IMG/VR virus record: IMGVR_UViG_3300042392_001626
Span: 1 to 37,237 of that record
Reading direction: 5' to 3' (one strand)
Source: a virus
DNA length: 37,237 nt
Shown: piece by piece, positions 1 to 6,882 of the stretch
Layout: every line of letters begins with the position of its first letter
Position numbering within the stretch: the stretch's first letter is position 1
Notes under the pieces: model-generated
The model's database searches: none
The model's input: the letters and a program-made list of their open reading frames with translations, nothing else
What the model was told of the DNA's origin: nothing
Translations under genes and position numbers: made by a program

Positions 1-156
1 CAAAACAAGGCGGCCATATTTTTCACGATATTTGGTATTATACATTCTCAGCGAATTAAGAATGATGTGTCGTATAAAGTCTTCAGTAATTTTTTCTGGG
101 CGAGACTGAGAAAAAATTGCAGAGATTGCAATGCCTGAATAGTCAATTAGTATAAT
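1..156 (-). CDS. rnh: RNase H / FEN1-like 5'-3' exonuclease, N-terminal part (gene runs off the window)
   Basis: The 52 visible codons read IILIDYSGIAISAIFSQ and later FIRHIILNS. This matches the start of T4 RNase H (remembered as LIDFSQIALS ... VRHLILNS), the enzyme that removes RNA primers during lagging-strand synthesis. The Asp of LID is the first metal-binding acid of the FEN1 fold. No ATG, GTG or TTG exists in frame: a TAA lies at 174-172, and the first plausible initiator is ATT at 156-154, preceded by AGTAGG six bases away. That ATT sits where I would expect Met in related marine-phage proteins, so I place the start there. An early-type promoter lies directly upstream at 198-227. Confidence 0.8.
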   Translation of the reverse strand, partial: MILIDYSGIAISAIFSQSRPEKITEDFIRHIILNSLRMYNTKYREKYGRLVL

Positions 157-197
157 TTTGGGCCTACTTTCTAGTTAGAGTTAATTTGTTATGATGA

Positions 198-227
198 ATT
201 ATATCATAATTTTTAGAATTTGTAAAT
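198..227 (-). promoter_or_regulatory. Early-type promoter for rnh
   Basis: Read on the minus strand: ATTTAC at 227-222, an 18-base spacer, then TATAAT at 203-198. It lies between the GIY-YIG gene and rnh and has the same spacing as the other early promoters in this window. Confidence 0.7.
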
Positions 228-231
228 AAAA

Positions 232-891
232 TTATTTTTCTAAAATTATTATTTCCCCGCGGTTAATCATGCCTCTAGCCATACCCTTTCCAATAGAAAA
301 ATCTCTACATAATTTATTTATTGATGGATAGATTTTATCTTTATATTGTACTTTGTAACCTTTTCTAGGATTATTTTTATACATATTTTTGATATTGTTT
401 TTCCATTCTTCAGTTTTTGGTATACCAAAGTTAATAGACCCAATTCCAATCAAATCATCGTTATTAACGAATATTTCGCGTGTAACTGACACTCTTTCTC
501 CAGTTTTTTTATCAATTGCAACTACTTTTCCTTCGTTCATACCTTTAGTTACCCATGTATTTTTTCTTCCCGTTAATGCTTGTGATATTCTTAAATTTCT
601 ATCTGCAGTATAAGTCGTGTAACCACCTTGTCCTTCTTCATAGGTTAAATTCGCAAATTCACTAGATTCAACGATATTCCAATTGTATGAATATCTTAAA
701 GCGACTTCTCTAAATTCTTGTTTAGAAGTAGTTTCAAATAAAATTTCAGTAGTCACATCATCTCCATATTCCTTTATATGTTTTTTCCATAATATACCAG
801 AACCCAAATATGAATATGGATCTTGAGTTGTTTTTCCCAAATATTTTAATCCGGTTTTATTATGAGTTTTTAAATATAAATAAATTTTCAT
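232..891 (-). CDS. GIY-YIG homing endonuclease
   Basis: A 219-residue free-standing homing nuclease. The N-terminus carries a GIY-YIG variant: YLY at residues 4-6 and YLG at 17-19 (GLKYLGKT), followed by SYLGSG and a WKKHIKEYG helix typical of the phage branch of the family. Around residues 100-113 is a NUMOD3-like stretch. The last ~35 residues (YKDKIYPSINKLCRDFSIGKG) look like an IENR1-type helix-turn-helix DNA-binding module. It is inserted directly upstream of rnh. It has an early-type promoter at 944-973 and a TATAAATA box seven bases before its ATG. No Shine-Dalgarno site is visible. Confidence 0.85.
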   Translation of the reverse strand: MKIYLYLKTHNKTGLKYLGKTTQDPYSYLGSGILWKKHIKEYGDDVTTEILFETTSKQEFREVALRYSYNWNIVESSEFANLTYEEGQGGYTTYTADRNLRISQALTGRKNTWVTKGMNEGKVVAIDKKTGERVSVTREIFVNNDDLIGIGSINFGIPKTEEWKNNIKNMYKNNPRKGYKVQYKDKIYPSINKLCRDFSIGKGMARGMINRGEIIILEK

Positions 892-897
892 CTAATT

Positions 898-905
898 TAT
901 TTATA
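898..905 (-). promoter_or_regulatory. Late-promoter-like TATAAATA box before the GIY-YIG gene
   Basis: TATAAATA on the minus strand ends six bases before the ATG at 891. With T4 late-promoter geometry, transcription would begin about one base before the start codon. An 8-base A/T word can arise by chance in such AT-rich DNA. Confidence 0.4.
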
Positions 906-943
906 TTTAAAAGTTGATTATTGTGGTATAATATTACATGTGT

Positions 944-973
944 ATTATACACTATTTTTCAGTATTTGTAAAC
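944..973 (-). promoter_or_regulatory. Early-type promoter upstream of the GIY-YIG gene
   Basis: Minus strand: GTTTAC (973-968), 18-base spacer, TATAAT (949-944). It overlaps the stop codon of the upstream gene. The -35 is identical to the T4 early-promoter core GTTTAC. The leader to the ATG at 891 would be about 46 bases. Confidence 0.75.
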
Positions 974-1404
974 TACTTTTTCCATAATCCTTTTATATGA
1001 GCGCTGTGAATTTTAACGCCAATAAATTCGTTGTAATAGTCATCAGTGAGTAGCACTTCGCGGTCAAACTGTTCTTTTGCTTCAAGATATGAGAGCTCTC
1101 CCTTTGTTTTGCAAAGATGAATAATACGTCTAATAAAATCATGCTTTCTCTCTTCGACAAGCGCCTTGACAGCTTCGCTGCTGCCATAATAACTTTGCCA
1201 ATCAGACTCAACAATTTTAGTTCTCTTACGACTTTTGCCTTTAAGTGGAGGCAACTTTCTTTTGCCGACAAGCAACTTTTTGCCAATATACTTTTTGCCG
1301 TTAGAGGCGTCAGTAATTTCATAGACAAAACCAATATAGCCTTCGTCTATCTTTTGTGCCGCTTCAACCTCAGTAAAAGGGCACTCGTTGTACAGCCAAG
1401 ACAT
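973..1404 (-). CDS. GIY-YIG-domain phage protein
   Basis: 143 residues. The segment GFVYEITDASNGKKYIGKK (residues 25-43) is a GIY-YIG core with FVY at 26-28 and YIG at 39-41. It is followed by a basic stretch and by SDWQSYYGSS, which resembles the conserved Y-x-GS element of the family. Proteins of this type occur in many T4-like phages as resident genes. They lack a separate DNA-recognition tail, so this may be a domesticated nuclease rather than a mobile one. It lies eight bases downstream of the zinc-ribbon gene in the same direction. Its exact role is unknown. Confidence 0.65.
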   Translation of the reverse strand: MSWLYNECPFTEVEAAQKIDEGYIGFVYEITDASNGKKYIGKKLLVGKRKLPPLKGKSRKRTKIVESDWQSYYGSSEAVKALVEERKHDFIRRIIHLCKTKGELSYLEAKEQFDREVLLTDDYYNEFIGVKIHSAHIKGLWKK

Positions 1405-1411
1405 AGTTTAA

Positions 1412-1612
1412 TTAGTCATCATCTTCATACGAGTCGTCTTCAGTGCCATATGCGCGGTGTGTTCCGCAGAAAGGGCAATATTCTGGATACAACTCTTCAC
1501 GTTCAAGATCTTCAAAGTCGTCTTCGTCGTCGCAATAGTATTTGTCGTCTTCGTCATCCCAAGACACTTCATATACATACTTACATTTGGGGCATCGATT
1601 GTCTTCTATCAT
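1412..1612 (-). CDS. Small acidic zinc-ribbon protein
   Basis: 66 residues with two CxxC knuckles, CPKC near residues 7-10 and CPFCG near 46-50, which would bind one zinc ion. Between and after them are runs of Asp and Glu, making the protein strongly acidic. No specific family is recognised. Acidic zinc ribbons of phages often bind host enzymes or mimic DNA, but nothing here shows that directly. A TATAAATA box at 1638-1645 lies 26 bases upstream. Confidence 0.65.
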   Translation of the reverse strand: MIEDNRCPKCKYVYEVSWDDEDDKYYCDDEDDFEDLEREELYPEYCPFCGTHRAYGTEDDSYEDDD

Positions 1613-1636
1613 TTTATATAGTTAAATTATTTTCAG

Positions 1637-1804
1637 TTATTTATATTCTTCAGAAGACTCGCTTTTTCTTTCAAAATATGCAATAATTGGAATCAGCGGC
1701 CAAGAAATTACAATAATAAGCGCACACATCAATAACAATATTGCCACAAATGGCGCAACAGCAGTCATTGTAAATGCATATGGAAGTGGACTTAATTTTG
1801 ACAT
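1637..1804 (-). CDS. Small membrane protein, 55 residues
   Basis: Translates from ATG at 1804-1802 as MSKLSPLPYAFTMTAVAPF and onward. A hydrophobic segment covers roughly residues 13-43 (VAILLLMCALIIVISWPLIP) and a charged tail ends SEEYK. This predicts one or two membrane passes. The ATG lies one base after the nrdA stop codon, so it is probably read from the nrdA transcript. No family is recognised. Phage proteins this small and hydrophobic are often holin-like or host-membrane modifiers, which is speculation here. Confidence 0.6.
   Translation of the reverse strand: MSKLSPLPYAFTMTAVAPFVAILLLMCALIIVISWPLIPIIAYFERKSESSEEYK
1638..1645 (-). promoter_or_regulatory. TATAAATA late-promoter-like box
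   Basis: TATAAATA on the minus strand overlaps the end of the small membrane-protein gene, 26 bases before the ATG of the zinc-ribbon gene at 1612. That distance allows a normal short leader. Confidence 0.4.
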
Positions 1805-1805
1805 T

Positions 1806-3458
1806 TTAGGCTTCACACGTACTGCATGTTAAGATTGAACGAGCAAGTTCTTGAGCAGGGTTTGCACTACGCTGATAATATAGTCCTTTTATACCTTGTT
1901 CCCAAGCAAAGATCATAAGCTCATTGACGTCCTTTGGCTTTGCCTTAGGGGATATCATTAAATTTAGACTTTGTCCTTGATCAATAAACTTTTGACGTTG
2001 CGCAGCTTGAATGATAATTTCTTTTTGAGAAATTTCACCGAATGTCTTAAACACTTCTTTTTCTGCGTCACTCAAACAATCAAGATGTTGAACACTGCCG
2101 CCACGCACAAGTATATCTTTCCACGTCTCTGCAGTGTCTTGACCCTTTTCTTTGAGCAGTTTAATGAGATATGGATTTTTGTAGGTAAATTTACCCTTAG
2201 CAAGATCCTTTACAAAATAGTTGCTATTCAGTGGCTCAATACTAGGACTGACTTGACCCAAGATAAATGAGCTGCTTGTAGTAGGAGCAATTGCAAGTGT
2301 AGTAGTATTGCGACGACCATAACCCTTTAACAGCTCAGGTTCACCATACTGCTTAGCAAGTTCTGTTGTGGCGGCGTCACACCGATCACGCATCGTACTA
2401 AAGATTTCTGCATTCTTAAATTTCGCATCAATACTCTCAAAGCCAATCATAAGAGACTGCAAATAGCTGTGCCAACCAAGTACGCCAATACCAAGTGCTC
2501 GTTGATTCATTGCAAATCTACGAGGAGCATCCATAAACTTGATGCCTTCAGTCTTGTCAATAAACTCAGTCATGACTGCGTCTAAGAAATATACAAGTGT
2601 CTCTACAGCATCAGTCTGAGACAACTCATCCCACTTTTCAAGATTTAATGAAGACAGGTTGCACACAAAGCTTTCATCGGCATCAGTAGACAGATAGATT
2701 TCGTTGCAAAGGTTTGACGCATAGATTTTCTTCTTCTTGTCCTTATAGACTTGCGGCGCGTCGTTGTTTGCATTGTCAGTGAAGAAAAGATATGGATAAC
2801 CAGACTCAAAACGTTTTTTAATGACTGCACCCCATGTTTTACGTTTGTCTTTGTCGCCTTCAATCATGCTGCGCATCCATTCATTTGACACACACACGCC
2901 GATCGAAAGATCTTGAATGGCATTGCCTTCACCGCGAATGCCAAGAAACTCATGTATGTCTCCGTGATCGATCGGCAGATATGCCGCAAAACTGCCACGA
3001 CGAACATTACCTTGAGACACATAGTTTACTGTTGAGTTAAACACAGTAAGTTGATGATGCACGCCAGTTGCGGTTCCGCCGCTACTAATTTCAGAACCAC
3101 GAGGACGTATGTCTCCAAAGTATGCTGACGTTCCACCGCCGAGTTTTGACATCATAGCGACTTCACTTATCTTGCCAAAAATGTCTTCCATTTGATCTGG
3201 AATATAACTGCCAAAGCAAGAGATTGGCAGGCCGCGTGATCGACCAAAATTACTCCAAATCGGACTGGACAGTGAATAATATCCAGCATGCATATAAGAT
3301 TCAAATTTGTCTGCCCATCCAGAGATGCCTAAAAGCTTTTCAGCACTTTCAGCAATGTCGCGTATGCGTTGTTCTGGAGTTTCTCCTTCAAGTAGATAAC
3401 CTCTTTTTAAGAAACTTCTGCTATCTTTATTAAGCCAATCAATGTGTTTATTTTCCAT
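1806..3458 (-). CDS. nrdA: Ribonucleotide reductase large subunit, class I (NrdA)
   Basis: The 550-residue alpha subunit reduces ribonucleotides to deoxyribonucleotides for phage DNA synthesis. Catalytic residues are visible: Cys81 in LPISCFGSY, Asn249-Cys251-Glu253 in SNLCNEI, and Cys266 in FVCNLSSLNL, equivalent to E. coli C225, N437/C439/E441 and C462. The C-terminus carries the redox pair TCSTCEA that passes electrons from thioredoxin. The protein starts almost directly in the catalytic region and is about 200 residues shorter than T4 or E. coli NrdA, so it lacks the N-terminal ATP-cone and should lack overall-activity control by dATP. The partner nrdB lies upstream, separated by an antisense HNH gene. 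A thioredoxin gene is near 36.5 kb. Confidence 0.95.
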   Translation of the reverse strand: MENKHIDWLNKDSRSFLKRGYLLEGETPEQRIRDIAESAEKLLGISGWADKFESYMHAGYYSLSSPIWSNFGRSRGLPISCFGSYIPDQMEDIFGKISEVAMMSKLGGGTSAYFGDIRPRGSEISSGGTATGVHHQLTVFNSTVNYVSQGNVRRGSFAAYLPIDHGDIHEFLGIRGEGNAIQDLSIGVCVSNEWMRSMIEGDKDKRKTWGAVIKKRFESGYPYLFFTDNANNDAPQVYKDKKKKIYASNLCNEIYLSTDADESFVCNLSSLNLEKWDELSQTDAVETLVYFLDAVMTEFIDKTEGIKFMDAPRRFAMNQRALGIGVLGWHSYLQSLMIGFESIDAKFKNAEIFSTMRDRCDAATTELAKQYGEPELLKGYGRRNTTTLAIAPTTSSSFILGQVSPSIEPLNSNYFVKDLAKGKFTYKNPYLIKLLKEKGQDTAETWKDILVRGGSVQHLDCLSDAEKEVFKTFGEISQKEIIIQAAQRQKFIDQGQSLNLMISPKAKPKDVNELMIFAWEQGIKGLYYQRSANPAQELARSILTCSTCEA

Positions 3459-3491
3459 AATGTTGTTGTAGTATATATAAATGTTAAATTG

Positions 3492-3499
3492 TATAAATA
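3492..3499 (+). promoter_or_regulatory. Late promoter box for the plus-strand HNH gene
   Basis: TATAAATA on the plus strand, 62 bases before the HNH ATG at 3562. The leader contains a possible hairpin, GTCGGT (3505-3510) with ACCGAC (3529-3534). Both plus-strand homing genes in the window have this box upstream, which makes chance less likely. Confidence 0.55.
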
Positions 3500-3561
3500 A
3501 TATTGTCGGTCACGATACGGGAATATCTACCGACTCTATTCAATCCTAACTTAAAGAATCT

Positions 3562-4179
3562 ATGAACAGCTATAAAACTATATATAATAATCTTGTTCGC
3601 TCTCGTCAACATTTGAAAAAAGAGTGGAAGCCAATTGGAAGCGGTCTTGAACGACATCGTATTATTCCACAACATCAAGGTGGAACATATGAAGAAAATA
3701 ATTGTACATATTTGACTCATAGAGAACACATTATTGCTCATTGGTTATTATGGAAAATTAATCGACACATCGGCGATTTATATGCTTACAGGTACATGCG
3801 TGGAATAGCAATTTATCCTATGTTGGGTAAATTTCATTCTGAAGAAACTAGAAAAAAGATGAGTGAATCGCATAAAGGAAAAATTATGTCTGCTGAACAT
3901 CGTCATAATATTAGTAAGTCTGGAAAAGATCGCAACGCATGGAATAAAGGAAAATATGGTTTTCTTAAACATACTGAAGAAACAAAGCAAAAAATTGGAG
4001 AGTGCAGTAGTAAAAATAGAATGGGAATCGTTTTTTCAGAAGAACATTGTCATAATTTAAGCTTAGCAGCAAAGAAAAGAAAAAGAAAACCACTTTCTGA
4101 AGAAACTAAGCAAAAAATTGCAAAATCATTAAAAGACAAAAAACATACTATAAAGAGAAAGTGGAAAAATAAAATTTAA
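3562..4179 (+). CDS. HNH homing endonuclease between nrdA and nrdB
   Basis: 205 residues on the opposite strand to nearly everything else. The HNH core is HRIIP (residues 32-36), Asn47, then THREHIIAH with His56 and His60. The rest is about five NUMOD3-type repeats (SEETRKKMSESHKGK and variants), used for DNA contact in homing enzymes. Its tail overlaps the nrdB stop codon by four bases. T4 carries mobE, also an HNH gene, between nrdA and nrdB, so this intergenic site is a recurrent homing target. It is related to the HNH gene at 19146-19961 over the core. A late-type promoter lies upstream on its own strand. Confidence 0.85.
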   Translation: MNSYKTIYNNLVRSRQHLKKEWKPIGSGLERHRIIPQHQGGTYEENNCTYLTHREHIIAHWLLWKINRHIGDLYAYRYMRGIAIYPMLGKFHSEETRKKMSESHKGKIMSAEHRHNISKSGKDRNAWNKGKYGFLKHTEETKQKIGECSSKNRMGIVFSEEHCHNLSLAAKKRKRKPLSEETKQKIAKSLKDKKHTIKRKWKNKI

Positions 4180-5168
4180 AACAAATCGTCTTCGCTGAAA
4201 CTTTGATTTTTCTTGCTGTATTCTACTGGACGGCTGTGGAAAAAGTCAGTCATATTATTACCATGTAGCTGCTCATCAAACCACAGCGTGTCTTTTAAGA
4301 GTTCGCTGTCAACTTCAAATGGAACCTTAAATCCAATTGCTGTCATACTTTCGTTAATACGAGACTTGATAAACTCTTTTAAAATTGGAGCAGACAACCC
4401 TTTTTCATCAATACCGTTGACCATCCAGTCAATAATCTTTGCTTCTGCTTTCCATGCCTCGTGTGCTTCGCTTGCAATCTTTTCTTCAAGTTCGGCATCA
4501 AATAATTCAGGATGCTCTTCACGAATAGTATTGATAATCTTTATGCCAACCAACGCGTGAATGTTTTCTTCGTTGCGAGTATACTTTACTTGCTGATCAG
4601 TGTCCTTTAAAACATTCTTAAAGGTAGAAAACCAGTTAATGACATAAAACTGAGAAAAGAGAGAAACGTTTTCTACAAAGAGTGTGAACAGGATGAGCGC
4701 ATAGAGATATTGTTTTTTGCTATCTTTATAAAATCTATGTGTATACTTTTTAAGATACTTAACACGACCTTGAATCCATTCAAGTTTTAAATTTTCTTCA
4801 AACACATCTTCAAGTTCAAGCACTGAAAGCAAACGCTCATAGGCGTTGTTATGAATGACCTCAACGTTAGCCATAACATAACCCAAATCTTGCAAGGATG
4901 GGTGTGGCAGATTTTCACCAAGTTTTGCCCAAAAGGTTTTTACAGCAACTTCAATTTGACCAATTGCTGATAGAGTACGAACTATAATTTCTCGTTCTTG
5001 CTCTGTTAATTCTGTTTTAAATTGATGAACGTCTGAACTAAAGCTAAATTCTTTGTCTGTCCAAAAGCCATTGTGCATGGCTTCAATAAATTGTTCTGTC
5101 CAGGGATAGTAATTTGGTTTGCGACTAATTTGTTCTTCGAAGATGCTGTGTGTTGTTTGAATACTCAT
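4176..5168 (-). CDS. nrdB: Ribonucleotide reductase small subunit, class Ia-like (NrdB)
   Basis: The 330-residue beta subunit holds the di-iron tyrosyl radical that starts catalysis in NrdA. Probable ligands, by alignment with E. coli NrdB, are Glu73 (QIEVAVKTFW), Glu103 and His106 (VEVIHNNAY), Glu166 (FVENVSLF), and Glu201 and His204 (EENIHA). The radical Tyr110 sits seven residues after Glu103, as in E. coli. The first ligand appears to be Glu rather than the E. coli Asp84. The C-terminal tail ends FSEDDLF, suitable for docking into NrdA. The ATG at 5168 follows an early-type promoter at 5206-5235 with a leader of about 36 bases. Confidence 0.95.
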   Translation of the reverse strand: MSIQTTHSIFEEQISRKPNYYPWTEQFIEAMHNGFWTDKEFSFSSDVHQFKTELTEQEREIIVRTLSAIGQIEVAVKTFWAKLGENLPHPSLQDLGYVMANVEVIHNNAYERLLSVLELEDVFEENLKLEWIQGRVKYLKKYTHRFYKDSKKQYLYALILFTLFVENVSLFSQFYVINWFSTFKNVLKDTDQQVKYTRNEENIHALVGIKIINTIREEHPELFDAELEEKIASEAHEAWKAEAKIIDWMVNGIDEKGLSAPILKEFIKSRINESMTAIGFKVPFEVDSELLKDTLWFDEQLHGNNMTDFFHSRPVEYSKKNQSFSEDDLF

Positions 5169-5205
5169 GTTTGAAATTTAAGTGATGCTGATTGAATGTT
5201 TGTAT

Positions 5206-5235
5206 ATTATACACTATAAACCAAAATATGTAAAT
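5206..5235 (-). promoter_or_regulatory. Early-type promoter of nrdB
   Basis: Minus strand: ATTTAC (5235-5230), 18 bases, TATAAT (5211-5206). It lies just upstream of nrdB, and readthrough would also reach nrdA if not blocked by the antisense HNH gene. Confidence 0.75.
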
Positions 5236-5269
5236 AATTTTTACATATTTATTCCATATCGCTTTTCAC

Positions 5270-5587
5270 TTAAGTTACCAATTCTGTTTCGTTGGAAAGC
5301 ACCTCTTCATTCATAGCACGTTTACGAATACTACGAAGAGCGCCAGTAGAGCTATCACGCAATATTACGGTATGACTTCTATTTTTTCGTGCATAATCAT
5401 AGAGATTCTGCTGTTCAGCGTCAGAAGTGTCGAGATATTTGCTCCAACGTTCAAACTTATTTCTACCAGTTTCAAATCGCCTAAATATGTCGGTTGGCAC
5501 ATTAAACAATCTCCAAGTTGCTCCAGACTTTGGATAGTCTGACGGTGGCATCGCTACGTCTCCAGTAGTTACTTCTTCATTTTTCAT
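5270..5587 (-). CDS. Conserved phage protein, function unknown
   Basis: 105 residues, mostly polar. The central part (RRFETGRNKFERWSKYLDTS ... NLYDYARKNRSHTVILRDSS) looks like a compact conserved domain that I associate with T4-like phages, without a known role. Its start overlaps the end of the next gene upstream by four bases (ATGA), so the two are probably translated as a pair. The short gap on its 3' side leads to the nrdB promoter, so this is the last gene of the late block. Confidence 0.7.
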   Translation of the reverse strand: MKNEEVTTGDVAMPPSDYPKSGATWRLFNVPTDIFRRFETGRNKFERWSKYLDTSDAEQQNLYDYARKNRSHTVILRDSSTGALRSIRKRAMNEEVLSNETELVT

Positions 5588-6168
5588 TGGATAATATCGT
5601 GTTGAGTTATTAATATTTTTTGAGCAGTGTTATGATGATATGCTTCATAGACATTTATTCCAAATATCTTTCCGCATGGGCGCGCATCTTCCTTTATAGA
5701 AATCTTTGATTTGCGAAGCGCCAAAGTTTCTCCAGTAGAAGGCAACGAGATATCGCGAAGCAACGAATATGTTCCACTTCGAAGAGAGCAGTCTTCATTG
5801 ACGTACCAGCATGACTCTTCTAGTTGTAGTTGACGAGGATCAAGTCCCGTAGTCTCCTTAATAATTTTAGAAAGTGCTCGGTCAGACACTCCATATTTTT
5901 CCTTGATTAGATAGAGCGCGGCTAGATATGAAGCGATAGTTGTCTTGCCGAATGGAATGACATTAAGCATTCGCTTTACATTAAACACAAGTTTATGAAA
6001 AATGTTGTATTTACTTTTTTCTTCAGACGTTTCTGGCTTTCTTATAACTTTACCATTGGCATCGATTAAACCCAATTTATACGCTCCCGTTTTTGTCCAT
6101 GGAGTCGTCAATAGACGTAAAAATCTAAATGCATATACAGTATCGGCAGTGCGTGTTAGGAGTCCCAT
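5584..6168 (-). CDS. Conserved T4-like phage protein, possibly structural
   Basis: 194 residues. The N-terminal half has a helical, basic stretch (TADTVYAFRFLRLLTTPW, then KLVFNVKRMLNVIPFGKT) with a hydrophobic AALYLI segment. It resembles a protein often found in marine T4-like phages near virion genes. No catalytic motif is visible. A TATAAATA box at 6217-6224 lies 48 bases upstream, consistent with late expression. Confidence 0.65.
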   Translation of the reverse strand: MGLLTRTADTVYAFRFLRLLTTPWTKTGAYKLGLIDANGKVIRKPETSEEKSKYNIFHKLVFNVKRMLNVIPFGKTTIASYLAALYLIKEKYGVSDRALSKIIKETTGLDPRQLQLEESCWYVNEDCSLRSGTYSLLRDISLPSTGETLALRKSKISIKEDARPCGKIFGINVYEAYHHNTAQKILITQHDIIQ

Positions 6169-6172
6169 ATTT

Positions 6173-6541
6173 TTAAAGTCTTTGAAGTGTTCGAGCTACA
6201 TACAGATCAATAGGTATATTTATATATTCTCCTTCTGGAATATAATTTAGATAGAGCAAAAACGTTTTTAATGCTGGCCAACTATACTCATTAACACGAT
6301 AAAAACACATGCGTGTTGCGGCCTCTGGATAAAACATATTATGAAATATAATGATATGATTAAGAATCAAACGTTCTTGTAAAATTTTTTTATCGTTATA
6401 TTTCTTAAATAGCTTTTTGATATACTTTAGATGAGAAAGATCAGCTTCAAATTCTTTTATGTCTAAACAACGAGGGTTGTTATAGTGCTTTGCCGCGTAT
6501 ATCAAAAAGTTTTTGTCGTTTAACTCATGTACTAACTGCAT
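6173..6541 (-). CDS. Conserved phage protein, function unknown
   Basis: 122 residues, largely alpha-helical in appearance, starting MQLVHELNDKNFLIYAAKHY. Features include KYIKKLFKKY, ERLILNHIIIFHN and a WPALKTFLLYLNYIP segment. I recognise the general pattern from T4-like phages but know no function. It lies between a virion-type gene and a putative capsid-internal gene on the same strand. Its codon use resembles its neighbours. Confidence 0.65.
   Translation of the reverse strand: MQLVHELNDKNFLIYAAKHYNNPRCLDIKEFEADLSHLKYIKKLFKKYNDKKILQERLILNHIIIFHNMFYPEAATRMCFYRVNEYSWPALKTFLLYLNYIPEGEYINIPIDLYVARTLQRL
6217..6224 (-). promoter_or_regulatory. TATAAATA late-promoter-like box
   Basis: Inside the 3' end of the gene at 6173-6541, placed to drive the gene starting at 6168 with a leader of about 40 bases. 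Confidence 0.4.
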
Positions 6542-6561
6542 AATATAATTTATATCGCAAT

Positions 6562-6876
6562 TTATTTCGACAATAAATCAGTCACAGTCTGCCCCTTTTC
6601 CCAAAACTTACAACTCCAATAGCGAGCCTTCCACTTTGGCCCAGGATCTGTATCACACTGATGGCGAGCTCTAAAACTTTTTAGACGCTCTGGATCATCA
6701 CGCTTAATTTCTGCCTTTGGATCACCAAATCCAAGTTTTATAACATTGCCTTTTTCATTGCGAACATAGACATAAAACTTATGCTTTTCATCGTCGCTGC
6801 GAAACGGCTCGTTGAGAGTCACCTTGCGACCATCATATTCTGCATGCTCAGAGATATATTCTTTAAACCGCATCAT
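6562..6876 (-). CDS. Small virion-type protein with capsid-targeting-like N-terminus
   Basis: 104 residues starting MMRFKEYISE, which fits the T4 capsid-targeting pattern ending in I/L-x-E where the prohead protease cuts. The rest holds a conserved pattern, KLGFGDPKAEIKRDDPERL followed by FRARHQCDTDPGPKWKARYW and SCKFW, with two Cys and several His that could bind metal. I associate this family with T4-like marine phages; its role is unknown. Packaging in the capsid is inferred from the N-terminus and from similar N-termini on several neighbours. Confidence 0.7.
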   Translation of the reverse strand: MMRFKEYISEHAEYDGRKVTLNEPFRSDDEKHKFYVYVRNEKGNVIKLGFGDPKAEIKRDDPERLKSFRARHQCDTDPGPKWKARYWSCKFWEKGQTVTDLLSK

Positions 6877-6882
6877 AGCATA

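Noticed and set aside
875-882. Plus-strand TATAAATA as a late promoter
   Set aside because: It lies within the first codons of the GIY-YIG gene (coding for FIYLY on the other strand) and points into antisense DNA without a plus-strand gene.
156-973. A group I intron with the GIY-YIG gene inside rnh
   Set aside because: No upstream exon coding for an RNase H N-terminus was found between 892 and 973, and the protein aligns with its family from the ATT codon onward, so no missing exon is needed.
1117-1686. A long plus-strand reading frame
   Set aside because: It is the mirror of three minus-strand genes with recognisable motifs, has no promoter or ribosome site, and its product has no plausible fold.
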